From JANXQG01 sp963824275 (lineage in GTDB: Bacteria > Planctomycetota > Planctomycetia > Pirellulales > Thermoguttaceae), in contig CAWGOT010000007.1 in the NCBI GenBank assembly GCA_963824275.1, forward strand, positions 806,001 through 870,000: DNA of 64,000 nucleotides. The letters are read 5' to 3'. A program made the translations under genes and the position numbers. Below the pieces are notes generated by a model that was given only the letters and a program-made list of their open reading frames with translations, ran no database searches and was not told the origin of the DNA. Position 1 is the first letter of the stretch; each line of letters opens with the position of its first letter. Positions 7,771 to 16,410 of the stretch are shown piece by piece.

Positions 7771-9803
7771 ATGAAAAGTTCCCGTGCGATCTTGATCTTG
7801 CTGCTGGCCGCCTTCTTCGTGGCGCGGGGGCCGAGACCCTCCGCGCCGACTTCGAGAGTGACGCCAATTATTTGTGGAACGCCCCGTGGCGCGGCGACGG
7901 CTACTACCTGAGCTGGATGAAGATCGCAGCGGCCTGGCTGGTCTTCCTGGCTTGGGTCGGCGTCGCCGACTGGGTCAATCGCGACCTGGAGGAGACCGGC
8001 CTGAAATGGCAGATGTGGAACCCCATCGTCGTCGGCAGTTTCATGGCCGCAATGTTCTTGAGCTGGCTGATACCGTGGTTCTGGCTGAATATCTTTCTGC
8101 TCTTGGGCGGGGCCGTGGCGCCCGTGGCGACCTACGTCGTCTATCGCAACCGCCTCATGCCGATCCACCGCCGGGTGCTCACCGCGGCCCACCTGCGTTT
8201 CTGGTACTCGGAAAAGATGAAGAACGTCGGCGTGAAGGTCTCGGCCGAGGCCGCCGACGCCAATACCAGCGGCGTGCCGGTCAAGGTCTATGCCCGCGGC
8301 GGCGCCGATCCGACCGTCGACGGCGCCCGCCTGCTGGCCGCGCGGCAATCGGGCGGACTTCCGCTGGCCCGCAAGATCCTGCACGACGGGCTGCGGTCGA
8401 GGGCCTCGGCGATCGTGTTGGACTTCTCGGCCACGACGGTCGCCATCCGCTACCTGGTCGACGGCGTCTGGATGCCCCAGGAGCCGCTGGAGCGGGAAAA
8501 GGCCGACCCGGCCCTGATCGCCCTGAAGTTGCTCTGCGGCCTCGAACCCAAGGAGCGGAAGGCCAAGCAGGTGGGCAAGTTCGGCGTCGAGTACTGGGTG
8601 CTGCGGAAAGAGAATTTCACCAAGATGGACAAGGCCGAGAAGGCCTATCGCGAGCAGGCCACGATGGACCTCATGCGACGGATGGCCTCGGAGGAATTGA
8701 AGCCGCCGCAACTCCAGATCGCGGTCGCCAAGGCGGTGGAGCAGCAGGCCCGGCAGAAATTCGCCACGCCCATTGGGATTTGGACCCCCATCGACAAGGA
8801 AAACCTGCCTAAATTGCCCGGCATCGACAACCTGCACCCCGTGACTTCGCTCGAGCCGGTCAAGACGGCATCCACCTTGACCTGCCAAGGGACGCAGACC
8901 GGCGAGCGGGTCGTCGTGGAGTTCGAGGTCAAGGGCATGCACCTCGTCACGCTCGACGATCTGGGCATGCGGGCCAAGATGCAGGAACAACTGAAGGAGA
9001 TCCTCGTCCGGCCCAAGGGCTTCGTGATCTTGTCGGCCATCCCCACCGGCGGCCTGCGGACGACGACCAAGGTCGTGCTCTTCGGGATGGACCGTTTCGT
9101 GCGGGAGTTCGTGGCCCTGGAGGACGAGGCCAATCGCTACGACGACGTCGAGAACATCGCCGTGACCACGTACCGCAGCGCGGACGGCCAGACCCCTGCC
9201 GACATCCTGCCGAAGATCTTCCGCCAGCAGCCCAACGTGATCGTGGTCCGCGATCTCGTGAACGCCAAGACGGTGAAGATGCTCTGCGACGAGATTGCCG
9301 CGGAAGGGCGGCTGGTGGTGAGCACGGTGCGGGCGAAGGACAGCGTCGAGGCCCTCTTGCGGATTTACGGGATCGAGAAGGCCCCGCTCGCCGAATTCCG
9401 CGACCAGGCCACGGCCGTGCTTTCGCAGCGGCTGGTCCGCAAGCTGTGCGACAAGTGCAAGGAGCCGTACGCCCCGCCGGCGGACGTGCTGAAGCAGTTG
9501 AACCTGCCGGCCGACAAGGTCAAAGCCTTCTATCGGCCGCCCGCGCGGAAGAGCGCCGAGGAGGACAAGCGGGAGATCTGCCGCGAGTGCGGCGGGGTGG
9601 GTTTCCTGGGCCAGACGGCCATTTTCGAGCTGCTGGTGGTCGACGACCTTCTGCGGAAGACGCTCGCCACCACGCCCAAGCTCGACGCCCTGCGACTGGC
9701 GGCGCGGAAGTCGGGCAACAAGACCTTGCAGGAGGAAGGGATCTTGCTGGTCGTCCGCGGCGCCACGTCGCTGCCGGAGTTGATGAGGGTCCTAAAGGGA
9801 TAA
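7771..9803 (+). CDS. GspE/PilB-family protein with degenerate ATPase motifs, membrane-anchored, one frameshift
   Basis: The ATG at 7771 encodes MKSSRAILILLLAAFFVA, a signal-like helix, after which a five-G run at 7826-7830 appears one base short; the rest continues in another frame. Residues about 45-110 contain two or three further membrane segments. The C-terminal half aligns by layout with type II/IV secretion ATPases and keeps the four-cysteine zinc site (CDKC near 559, CREC near 604). The nucleotide motifs are altered: IPTGGLRTTTK replaces the Walker A, VIVVRDLVN the Walker B and GRLVVSTVRA the His box. It is probably a non-hydrolysing structural partner of the PilT next door. Confidence 0.8.
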
Positions 9804-9895
9804 AGGATAAAGGATGAAGGATGAGGGATGTTTGTCGGTGGTACTCAGTACTCGGTACTCTTAACTCAACGCACACACGTCGAAAGTTACGCGAT

Positions 9896-10370
9896 ATGAA
9901 ACCTTGGTTGCTTCCATCAGCAGGCGTTGCGGTCCTGCTCTTGACCCTGGCCGGCTGCAGCTATGGGCCGGACAAGATCCGCACGGCGGCCAAACCTGCG
10001 CCGATGCGCACACCGGAGCAGATTGCCAGCGACTCGGGCAAGGTAATCAACGAGCTCGAACTCACGATTCACAGCGTCAGGGATGCTAAAACCGCCAAGG
10101 ATGCTGTTCCGAAAGTCAACGAGGCATTCGGGCGATTGATGAATCTGGTGCAGGAAGGACAGACCGTGGCGAGGACATTGACCCCTGCGCAGAATAAGCG
10201 ATCGGATGAGCAACGTGCAACAAATGCCAAAACGATGGCGTCCTTGTCGGCGGCGGTCAACGACCTGAATAAGATAGCGGGACTTCCTCCGGAACTCCAC
10301 CAGGCCTTTTCGGAGGGGCAAAACAAACTGCAACAGGCAGAGGATGCTGCGAAAGCCGAGCGCCGCCCTT
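9896..10370 (+). CDS. Predicted lipoprotein, 3' end unresolved
   Basis: MKPWLLPSAGVAVLLLTLAG is a clean lipoprotein signal with the lipobox LAGC at residues 19-22. The mature part is helical and charged, with a conserved-looking stretch of KVINELELTIHSVRDAKTA and NKLQQAEDAAKAE, and resembles small coiled-coil lipoproteins. The frame stays open to 10897, but coding signal moves into the CvpA frame near 10365. No stop exists in any forward frame between 10300 and 10420, so either the two proteins are fused and frameshifted or the true stop was lost. The end given is where coherent coding stops. Confidence 0.6.
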
Positions 10371-11093
10371 CCCCCGCTCGAAGTCCTCCCCGAGAATCCG
10401 CCGAACAGTTGGTGCTGGGTGGTATGGATCCTCTGCCTGTTTGTGCTGGCGGCCTGCGTGGGGTTCCTCTTCCGCGACGGCTTGTGGAGCAATGCCATTG
10501 TCCTGGTCAACGTGGTCTTTGCCGGCCTGCTGGCGATGAACTTCTACGAACCGCTGGCCAAGATCATGACGAAGCAGAGCGAAGAGATCCAGTCCTATGC
10601 GCCGATGTTGGATTTCCTCGCGCTGTGGATTTGTTTCGTTCTCGCCGCGGTGGTCTTCCGCGCTGCCACCGATGCGGTCTCGAAGGTCCGCGTGCGGTTC
10701 CTGAAGATCGTCGATTATTGGGGCGGCGTCGTGCTCTCGCTGTGCGTCGGCTGGGTGATGGTCGGTTTCACGCTGACCACGCTGCACGCCGCGCCGCTGG
10801 CGCAGTATCCGGTCTTCGGGACCTTCCAGCCGCAGAGCAACATGTTCTTCGGCCTGCTGGCCCCCGACCGCGAGTGGCTCGGCTTCACCCAGTATGAATC
10901 GTGGGGACCCTATTGCCGATCGGTCGGCCAGGAGGACGCCGAGGACTGCATTTTTCCGCCCAACAAAAAGGATACTCGCGACTTCATCACGAAGAACCTC
11001 GAACGGCGGCAGCATGTCGAGAACTACATTCTCGGCAACTCCGACCGTGCCATCCGCGTCCGCAAGCCAGGAGCGGCTGGCAAAACCCAATGA
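10344..11093 (+). CDS. CvpA-like membrane protein
   Basis: Four hydrophobic helices fall within the first 150 residues (ILCLFVLAACVGFLF, IVLVNVVFAGLLAMN, LALWICFVLAAVVF, VLSLCVGWVMVGFTL), the pattern of CvpA/colicin-V-production family proteins. A hydrophilic tail of about 90 residues follows (FGLLAPDREWLGFTQYES and a charged end). The best start is uncertain: ATG 10344 lies inside the lipoprotein frame, while GTG 10419 gives a compact N-terminus beginning just before the first helix. The homologues' role is poorly known and often linked to envelope function. It probably shares an operon with the membrane protein downstream. Confidence 0.7.
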   Translation: MLRKPSAALPPLEVLPENPPNSWCWVVWILCLFVLAACVGFLFRDGLWSNAIVLVNVVFAGLLAMNFYEPLAKIMTKQSEEIQSYAPMLDFLALWICFVLAAVVFRAATDAVSKVRVRFLKIVDYWGGVVLSLCVGWVMVGFTLTTLHAAPLAQYPVFGTFQPQSNMFFGLLAPDREWLGFTQYESWGPYCRSVGQEDAEDCIFPPNKKDTRDFITKNLERRQHVENYILGNSDRAIRVRKPGAAGKTQ

Positions 11094-11189
11094 AAAGGCA
11101 ACCCGGGTGGCGCGTCCCTTCGCAAGCACAGGCCACCCGCGCCACTGTTGGTGAAGGCCGGGCAGCCTGTTTTGTGGAAGCCCAATTCG

Positions 11190-11936
11190 ATGTCAACGCC
11201 CGATCGTTCCACCGCAGCGAGGTTTGACGCGGCCGACGAAGCCGTGGTGGGTTACCGCGCGCTGAGCACCCTGGCCGTGGCAGGGCTGCTGGCCGGATTG
11301 CTCTCGCCGCTGTCGCTAATGAGCTTTGCCCTCTGGCTCGCGCCGCTGGCGGCCGTGGTCCTTTCCGGCCTGGCCCTGCGGCGGATGGCGACCTGCCGGC
11401 CCGACCTCGTGGGCCGTCCGGCGGCCGTGGCCGGCCTGTTGCTGGGCGCCGTGTTCCTGGCCGCTGCGCCGGTCGACGATCTGGTCTACCGCTACTTCCT
11501 CCGCCAGGAGGCCAGGCAGTTTGCCGACCTCTGGTTCGAAATCGTCCGCCATGGTGGGGGCAACAAAGTCTATAAAGCCCACTGCCTCACGCTTTCGCCC
11601 AAGCAGCGCTGGCCGTTGGAGAGCGACCTGGCCAAGTTCTACAGCCAGAACAAGACCCGGCAGACGTTGCTTACGCAGTTCATCGAAAAACCGACGATCC
11701 GGACCCTCTTCGCGCTGGGGAAGGATTCGGATGTGAAGCTCCGCTACTATGAGACGGTCGCCGAACAAGACGACGCAGTAAAGCAAATCTATGCCGTGAC
11801 GTACCTGGACGAGCAGAAACGGCTGACAACCTTCTTCATCTCGTTGGTCATGCAACGCTCCGTCGAGGCCACGAGCGGCCAGGCGGACTGGACCCTGCTT
11901 AACGTCGAGGGCAATATTCGCCCTGCGGGATGGTGA
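11190..11936 (+). CDS. Membrane protein with N-terminal helices and soluble C-terminal domain
   Basis: The 248-residue product has two long hydrophobic stretches (about residues 25-62 and 78-95), the second after a Cys-containing cytoplasmic loop, reminiscent of DUF4190-type membrane anchors. A soluble domain of about 150 residues follows (QFADLWFEIVRHGG, PKQRWPLESDLAKFYSQN) and ends with IRPAGW. The start at ATG 11190 is chosen because upstream in-frame sequence lacks a ribosome-binding site. The TGA at 11934-11936 overlaps the alternative start of the GTPase gene, so the two are probably co-transcribed. No specific function is recognised. Confidence 0.7.
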   Translation: MSTPDRSTAARFDAADEAVVGYRALSTLAVAGLLAGLLSPLSLMSFALWLAPLAAVVLSGLALRRMATCRPDLVGRPAAVAGLLLGAVFLAAAPVDDLVYRYFLRQEARQFADLWFEIVRHGGGNKVYKAHCLTLSPKQRWPLESDLAKFYSQNKTRQTLLTQFIEKPTIRTLFALGKDSDVKLRYYETVAEQDDAVKQIYAVTYLDEQKRLTTFFISLVMQRSVEATSGQADWTLLNVEGNIRPAGW

Positions 11937-11938
11937 GC

Positions 11939-13864
11939 ATGGCTTTTTCCTCCTTCGCCGCCCGCATCACCCAACTCGCGCGTTCGATCGAGGCGCTGGC
12001 CGCCGCCGCGCAGGCTGTGGGCGCGGCATCGTTACAGGGCCGGGAGTGGTTCGATCTGCTCAATCGCAAGCTCTTGCCGCAGTTGCAAGGGCCGCCGCTT
12101 CTGATCGTGGCCATCGTGGGCGGCACGAATATCGGCAAGTCGGTGGTTTTCAACCACCTTGCGGGCGAAACGGCCAGCGCCGCCACGCCGCTGGCCGCCG
12201 GCACGAAGCATCCCGTCTGCCTCGTCCCGCCCGGTTGCGACGACCCGCAACTGCTGGGCCGCCTCTTCGAGCATTTTGAGCTGCATGCCTGGCAGTCGGC
12301 CGACGATCCGCTGGACGACGCGCCCGCCGATCGGATCTACTGGCGGTTGGGGGCCCATGTGCCCCCGCGGCTGGTATTGGTCGACGCGCCCGACGTCGAT
12401 TCCGACGTGACGGTGAACTGGCAGCGGGCGCGGGCGATCCGCCAGACGGCCGACGTGCTGATTGCCATTCTGACGCAGCAGAAATATAACGACGCGGCGG
12501 TGAAGCAGTTCTTCCGGGCGGCGGTGGAGGCAGATAAGCCGATCATCGCGATCTTCAACTTCTGCGATTTGCAGGCCGATCGCGACTATTGGCCGCAGTG
12601 GCTCGCCCGCTTCTGCGCCGAAACCGGCGCCAATCCGGAGCTGATCTACGTGGTGCCCTACGATCGCGCGGCGGCCAGCGAGCTGCGGCTGCCGTTTTAT
12701 AGAATCAAGCGGGGAGCAGGGAGCGGGGAGCGGGGAGCGGGGAGCTGGGAGCAGGAGCGGGAAAGCCGGGAGCAAGGAGGTGCAGAATGCCCAAGCGGCG
12801 GCACCGTCGGAGACGGGAGCCTCTCCGGCTCCCCGCTCCCCGCTCCCTGCTCCCCGCTCTCTCTCCGCAACGAACTGGCCGCTCTGCATTTCGACGCGAT
12901 CAAGATCCGCACCTTTCGCGGGGCGCTGGCGCGGGTGCTCGATCCGGCCCAGGGTCTGCCGGGCTACTTGGACGAGATCCGCGCCGCGGCGGGGCAGTTC
13001 GCTGCGGCGGCATCTGCCCTGTCGGCGACCGAGATGGCCCGCGTCGCCTGGCCCAGCTTGCCCTCGCGCGTGCTGGTCGATGAGATGCACGAGTGGTGGG
13101 ATGCCGACCGTTCGGCCTGGTCGCGGCGGGTCCACGGCTTCTATCGCATGGTCGGCCAGGGCATCCTGCGGCCGGTCCGCGCGGCTTGGACCGCGATGGC
13201 CGGCCCCAGCGAGGAGCCCTTGGCAGCCTTCCAGCGGCAGGAGCAGGCGGCGGTCGTCATGGCGGTCGAGAAGCTCCTCGACGAGCTTGCGCGGCTTTCT
13301 CAGGTCGGCAACGAGATCTTGCAGCCGCGCCTGACGCGGATTCTCGGCGGCCAGGCCCGCTCGGAGCTTCTGGCCCGCATCGAGGCGGCCCATCGATCGC
13401 TGCCTCCGGTCGATGAAGACTATCGCGCGTTTATCCGCGCGGAGTTGGACGACTGGAAGGCCAAGAATCCGCGGAGCACGCACTGGCTGCGGACGCTTGA
13501 TCAGGCATTGGCGGTCGCCCGGCCCGCGATCACCGTCACGCTCTTCGTTAGCGGCGGCGTGCTGGCCGGCGATCTCGTAGGGCAGGCCGCGATGCATGCC
13601 GCAGGGCATGTGGCCGGGCAGGTCGCCGCCGACGCGGCCATCGGCGAGGTGGTCGTGGCGAGCGGCGGCGAAGGCACCCGTCAGGCCGCCGCACGGCTCT
13701 TCAGCCGCCTGCAAACCCGTTTTGCGCAGAAGCGGGCCCAGTGGTTGGCTGGCTTCGTGGAAAAGGAACTGCTCGGCGATCTGCTGGCTGACTTGCGGCG
13801 GGGGGCCGCGGTGCCCGAATCGAGCGAGTTCCGGGAAGTGCAAGCGGCGATAGAGGGATTGTAA
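11939..13864 (+). CDS. Dynamin-like/ribosome-binding-type GTPase with a repeat insertion
   Basis: The 641-residue protein contains GGTNIGKSV as its P-loop (G1, about residues 60-68), LVLVDAPDVDSD as G3 and IFNFCDL as a G4-like segment, which places it among the large P-loop GTPases. The C-terminal third is helical with two hydrophobic patches (ITVTLFVSGGVLAGD and a Gly/Ala-rich helix) that could contact membrane. Residues about 258-310 are not family-like: they are encoded by a G/C-rich inverted repeat that keeps the frame open. The start could also be ATG 11930. It overlaps the stop of the membrane-protein gene upstream, suggesting joint work at the envelope. Confidence 0.75.
   Translation: MAFSSFAARITQLARSIEALAAAAQAVGAASLQGREWFDLLNRKLLPQLQGPPLLIVAIVGGTNIGKSVVFNHLAGETASAATPLAAGTKHPVCLVPPGCDDPQLLGRLFEHFELHAWQSADDPLDDAPADRIYWRLGAHVPPRLVLVDAPDVDSDVTVNWQRARAIRQTADVLIAILTQQKYNDAAVKQFFRAAVEADKPIIAIFNFCDLQADRDYWPQWLARFCAETGANPELIYVVPYDRAAASELRLPFYRIKRGAGSGERGAGSWEQERESREQGGAECPSGGTVGDGSLSGSPLPAPCSPLSLRNELAALHFDAIKIRTFRGALARVLDPAQGLPGYLDEIRAAAGQFAAAASALSATEMARVAWPSLPSRVLVDEMHEWWDADRSAWSRRVHGFYRMVGQGILRPVRAAWTAMAGPSEEPLAAFQRQEQAAVVMAVEKLLDELARLSQVGNEILQPRLTRILGGQARSELLARIEAAHRSLPPVDEDYRAFIRAELDDWKAKNPRSTHWLRTLDQALAVARPAITVTLFVSGGVLAGDLVGQAAMHAAGHVAGQVAADAAIGEVVVASGGEGTRQAAARLFSRLQTRFAQKRAQWLAGFVEKELLGDLLADLRRGAAVPESSEFREVQAAIEGL
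12710..12862. repeat. GGGAGCGGGGAG inverted repeat inside the GTPase gene
   Basis: The left part is a run of GGGGAGC/GGGAGCA units (12710-12765) and the right part is its reverse complement, CTCCCCGCTCCCCGCTCCC (about 12828-12846, continuing to 12862), with about 55 bases between. The same unit occurs as a short intergenic piece near 22938. Its presence in a coding region without breaking the frame points to insertion of a mobile palindrome between protein domains. Confidence 0.75.
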
Positions 13865-14053
13865 GAGCATCGCTTTCGTCCCGCATCTTGCATCGAAAAG
13901 GCCCGTTGCGTAAAATCTGGAGCACAAGTTGCTTTCTCGGCCAAGCGGATGAAAAGAGGATCAGGCGAACTGGTTCTGGCGCTTGTTGCCCGGGAAACTT
14001 GTTGCATCAACATACCACCCCAATTGGGAGCCTCAGCAAGAAGGAAAAAGACG

Positions 14054-15298
14054 ATGTTACGCACGTTTCAGGCGAACTGGTTGCTTGTAGTGTTGGCGGG
14101 TGGAATTGCACTCGCCGGCTGGTCCACTTTGAGTGCCGCTGACCCCGACACCAAAGACGCTGCCAAGAAGATTGATGCCCCGGAGTCCAAGGCGAAGACG
14201 GAGAACACGCCTGCGGCGGAAAAGGACCCGTTCGCCGTGCCCGAGGGCACGCCCGAGGAACTGTTGAAGTTCATCGAAAAGACCGCACGAATCCAGCCTC
14301 AAGCAAGGTCGCGCGAGGATCTCGTCGATTTCGTCAAGAAGACGCGGCATGCGATGATCGCGGCAGCCGACAAGATCCTGGCGGCCGGGGCTGATGGCAA
14401 GACCCGGGCCAAGGCCGTCGAGGCGAAGTTCGACGCGCTGACCTTGTTGGAACGATACGGCGACGCCGATGCAGGGAAGCACGTCAAAGAGTTTTTGGAA
14501 ACGATCAAGAACGACAAGGATCCCGAAGTCAAGAGGCTGGCCAGGCTCTTTGACTTGCGCAATCGCGTGACCGAAGCGATGGCCGACCCCGCCGCTGCCG
14601 CGAAGCTCTGGGACGATCTCAAGAGCGAACTGAAAGCCGCCCCCGATGCGGGACTCTTCTCGCTTGCCGGACAGCTCGCCAGCCGGGAGGAGCGTTCGAA
14701 TCCTGAGGCCGCCGCCACGAAGCTGACCGAACTGGCGGAGATCGCCTCCCAGAGCAAGGACCCCGAGATCTCGCGGCTTGCCAAGCGTTTCGCGGGAACC
14801 GCCCGCCGCTTGGCGCTCCTGGGCAAGCCGATGGAAATCACGGGAACCTTGCTCGACGGCTCGCCCTTTGACCAGGGCTCCCTCAAGGGCAAGGTCGTGC
14901 TCGTTGACTTCTGGGCCACCTGGTGCGGTCCCTGCCGGGCCGAATTGCCGAACGTCAAAGAGAACTATGAGAAGTATCACGACAAGGGCTTTGAGATCGT
15001 CGGCGTAAGCCTCGACCAGGACGCCAAGCCCCTGAAGAAATTCATCCAGGACGAGAATATCTCCTGGACGATCCTCTTCCCGCAGGACAAGAAGGACCAG
15101 TTCTGGAACAATCCCCTGGCCGTTTACTATGGCGTGAACGCGATTCCGTGTGTGATTCTTACCAACCAAAAAGGCGAGGTCGTATCGCTCAACGCCCGCG
15201 GTCCTGAACTTGGCAGGAAGCTTGCAGAACTACTCGGCAAAGTCGAGGAGACAAAGGCCAAAGGCGATAAGGACGAAGCCGAGCCGCCGAAGAAGTGA
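14054..15298 (+). CDS. TlpA/ResA-like thiol-disulfide protein with N-terminal helical domain
   Basis: The 414-residue product has a signal peptide (LLVVLAGGIALAGW, cleavage near SAADPD), a helical region to about residue 260, and a thioredoxin domain with VVLVDFWATWCGPCRAELPN, the CXXC at about residues 291-294, and the cis-proline-type VNAIPCVIL near 365. Such proteins reduce disulfides, for example in cytochrome c maturation, on the outer face of the membrane. The start ATG 14054 is preceded by AAGAAGGAAAAAG. A longer upstream frame from 13949 has no signal and is rejected. The gene is intact and monocistronic, followed at once by a palindromic element. Confidence 0.88.
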   Translation: MLRTFQANWLLVVLAGGIALAGWSTLSAADPDTKDAAKKIDAPESKAKTENTPAAEKDPFAVPEGTPEELLKFIEKTARIQPQARSREDLVDFVKKTRHAMIAAADKILAAGADGKTRAKAVEAKFDALTLLERYGDADAGKHVKEFLETIKNDKDPEVKRLARLFDLRNRVTEAMADPAAAAKLWDDLKSELKAAPDAGLFSLAGQLASREERSNPEAAATKLTELAEIASQSKDPEISRLAKRFAGTARRLALLGKPMEITGTLLDGSPFDQGSLKGKVVLVDFWATWCGPCRAELPNVKENYEKYHDKGFEIVGVSLDQDAKPLKKFIQDENISWTILFPQDKKDQFWNNPLAVYYGVNAIPCVILTNQKGEVVSLNARGPELGRKLAELLGKVEETKAKGDKDEAEPPKK

Positions 15299-15314
15299 CT
15301 GGTCATGTGGTCAT

Positions 15315-15420
15315 GTAGGTCCCTCTTGCCGAGAGGGACAATTGCGCTGCTCCTTCCGCGCATCTCAGGACGGAACGGTTACGCCGAGCACAATGGTCCT
15401 TTCCGGCAGAAAGGACCTAC
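15315..15420. repeat. 106-bp nested palindromic element with GTAGG/CCTAC ends, second type
   Basis: It begins GTAGGTCCCTCTTGCCGAGA and ends with TTTCCGGCAGAAAGGACCTAC-like sequence that inverts the left end; a stem of CCCTCTTGCCGAGAGGG closes the left half alone. Size and terminal bases match the element at 6283-6386 although the inner sequence differs. The right end overlaps the last four bases of the convergent methyltransferase gene and supplies its TAG stop. It could also terminate the thioredoxin gene. Confidence 0.75.
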
Positions 15421-16241
15421 GGCATTGGTTTCCTTTTGGAAGACCGCATCATCTCGTAAGCGAAGATGCCCGCGGCCACGCCCAGATTGAGCGAGTCAGT
15501 CTCCCGTGCCATGGGAATTGTCGCGCGCTGCGTGCAGTAGTCGAGCCACGGGTCGTCCAGGCCGTCGAACTCGTTGCCCAACATCACGGCGGCGCGGCGG
15601 GGCCAACGAACAGTTTCCAGCGGCACGGCCCGCTCGTCGAGTACGGCGGCCAGCATCTCCACGCCCCAGCGATCGCCTAGTGCGGTCAGATCGGCGGCCA
15701 GGTCGGAAGACTTGCGATAGGGAGTCCTCAGCACCGCGCCCATCGATACCCGCAGGCAGCGCCGCGAAAACGGATCGCAACATTGCGGGCCCAGCAATAG
15801 GCCATCCGCGCCCAGCCCGGCGGCCACCCGGAAGACGAGGCCCATGTTCTCCGGCTTGGTGATACGGGGGCAAACGATCACGCCCAGCGGCCCATCACAC
15901 GGCGGGCCCAGCATCTCTTCCAGCGACATCTCAGCGCGGCGACGGCCGGCGGCCAGCACGCCTTGGTGCAGATGAAAACCGATGATCTCCTGCACCAACG
16001 GCTCCGCGGCAACATAGATCGGCACGTTCGCGGGAACGCGCGGCAGGAACTCCGCGACCAGCGGTTCGGCCACCAAGAGCGACTCCGCCGCGAAACGGCT
16101 CTCCAAGAGGCGCGTTACCAGCAGATTGCCCTCGGCCACGAACATCCGCTGGCCGCGAAGCGTGCGGTCGCGCAGGTTGCGATACGCCGCCACCTGGGCA
16201 TCATCCAACGAGTCGATGCGAATGAGGTTCGGGGCGGCCAT
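15417..16241 (-). CDS. SpoU/TrmH-family RNA 2'-O-methyltransferase
   Basis: The 274-residue protein has an N-terminal substrate-binding-like part (FVAEGNLLVTRLLESRF) and a C-terminal SPOUT domain: the conserved NMGLVFRVAAGLGADG, then AVMLGNEFDGL in place of the usual GNEGxGL, and IPMARETDSLNLGVAAGI. These form the trefoil-knot S-adenosylmethionine site. Substrate (tRNA or rRNA) cannot be told from sequence. Its TAG stop comes from the end of the adjoining palindrome, so the native last residues may have been replaced. The start at 16241 begins MAAPNLIRIDSL. It stands alone. Confidence 0.88.
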   Translation of the reverse strand: MAAPNLIRIDSLDDAQVAAYRNLRDRTLRGQRMFVAEGNLLVTRLLESRFAAESLLVAEPLVAEFLPRVPANVPIYVAAEPLVQEIIGFHLHQGVLAAGRRRAEMSLEEMLGPPCDGPLGVIVCPRITKPENMGLVFRVAAGLGADGLLLGPQCCDPFSRRCLRVSMGAVLRTPYRKSSDLAADLTALGDRWGVEMLAAVLDERAVPLETVRWPRRAAVMLGNEFDGLDDPWLDYCTQRATIPMARETDSLNLGVAAGIFAYEMMRSSKRKPMP

Positions 16242-16376
16242 TATTTCAAAGCACGAAACTCAAGATCCGCGACCACGGGGTACGTGGTGCCCGATCCAAA
16301 ATACGAAGAATCGATGACCAAAATGCTGGGTAGCGATTACGGAGCGTCCCCGGTTTTGAGCATTTCACATTTCACA

Positions 16377-16410
16377 TTTGAATTTGTTTCGGATTTCGAG
16401 TTTCGGATTT
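16377..16410. repeat. CGGATTTCG family, copy 2 (right arm)
   Basis: ATTTGTTTCGGATTTCGAGT followed by TTCGGATTT matches the right arm of the element at 7577-7755. A weak left arm (CACGAAACTCAAGATCC) lies at about 16252, giving a total span of about 160 bases. The outer end overlaps the TAA stop of the NtrC-type gene at 16409-16411. Confidence 0.7.
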
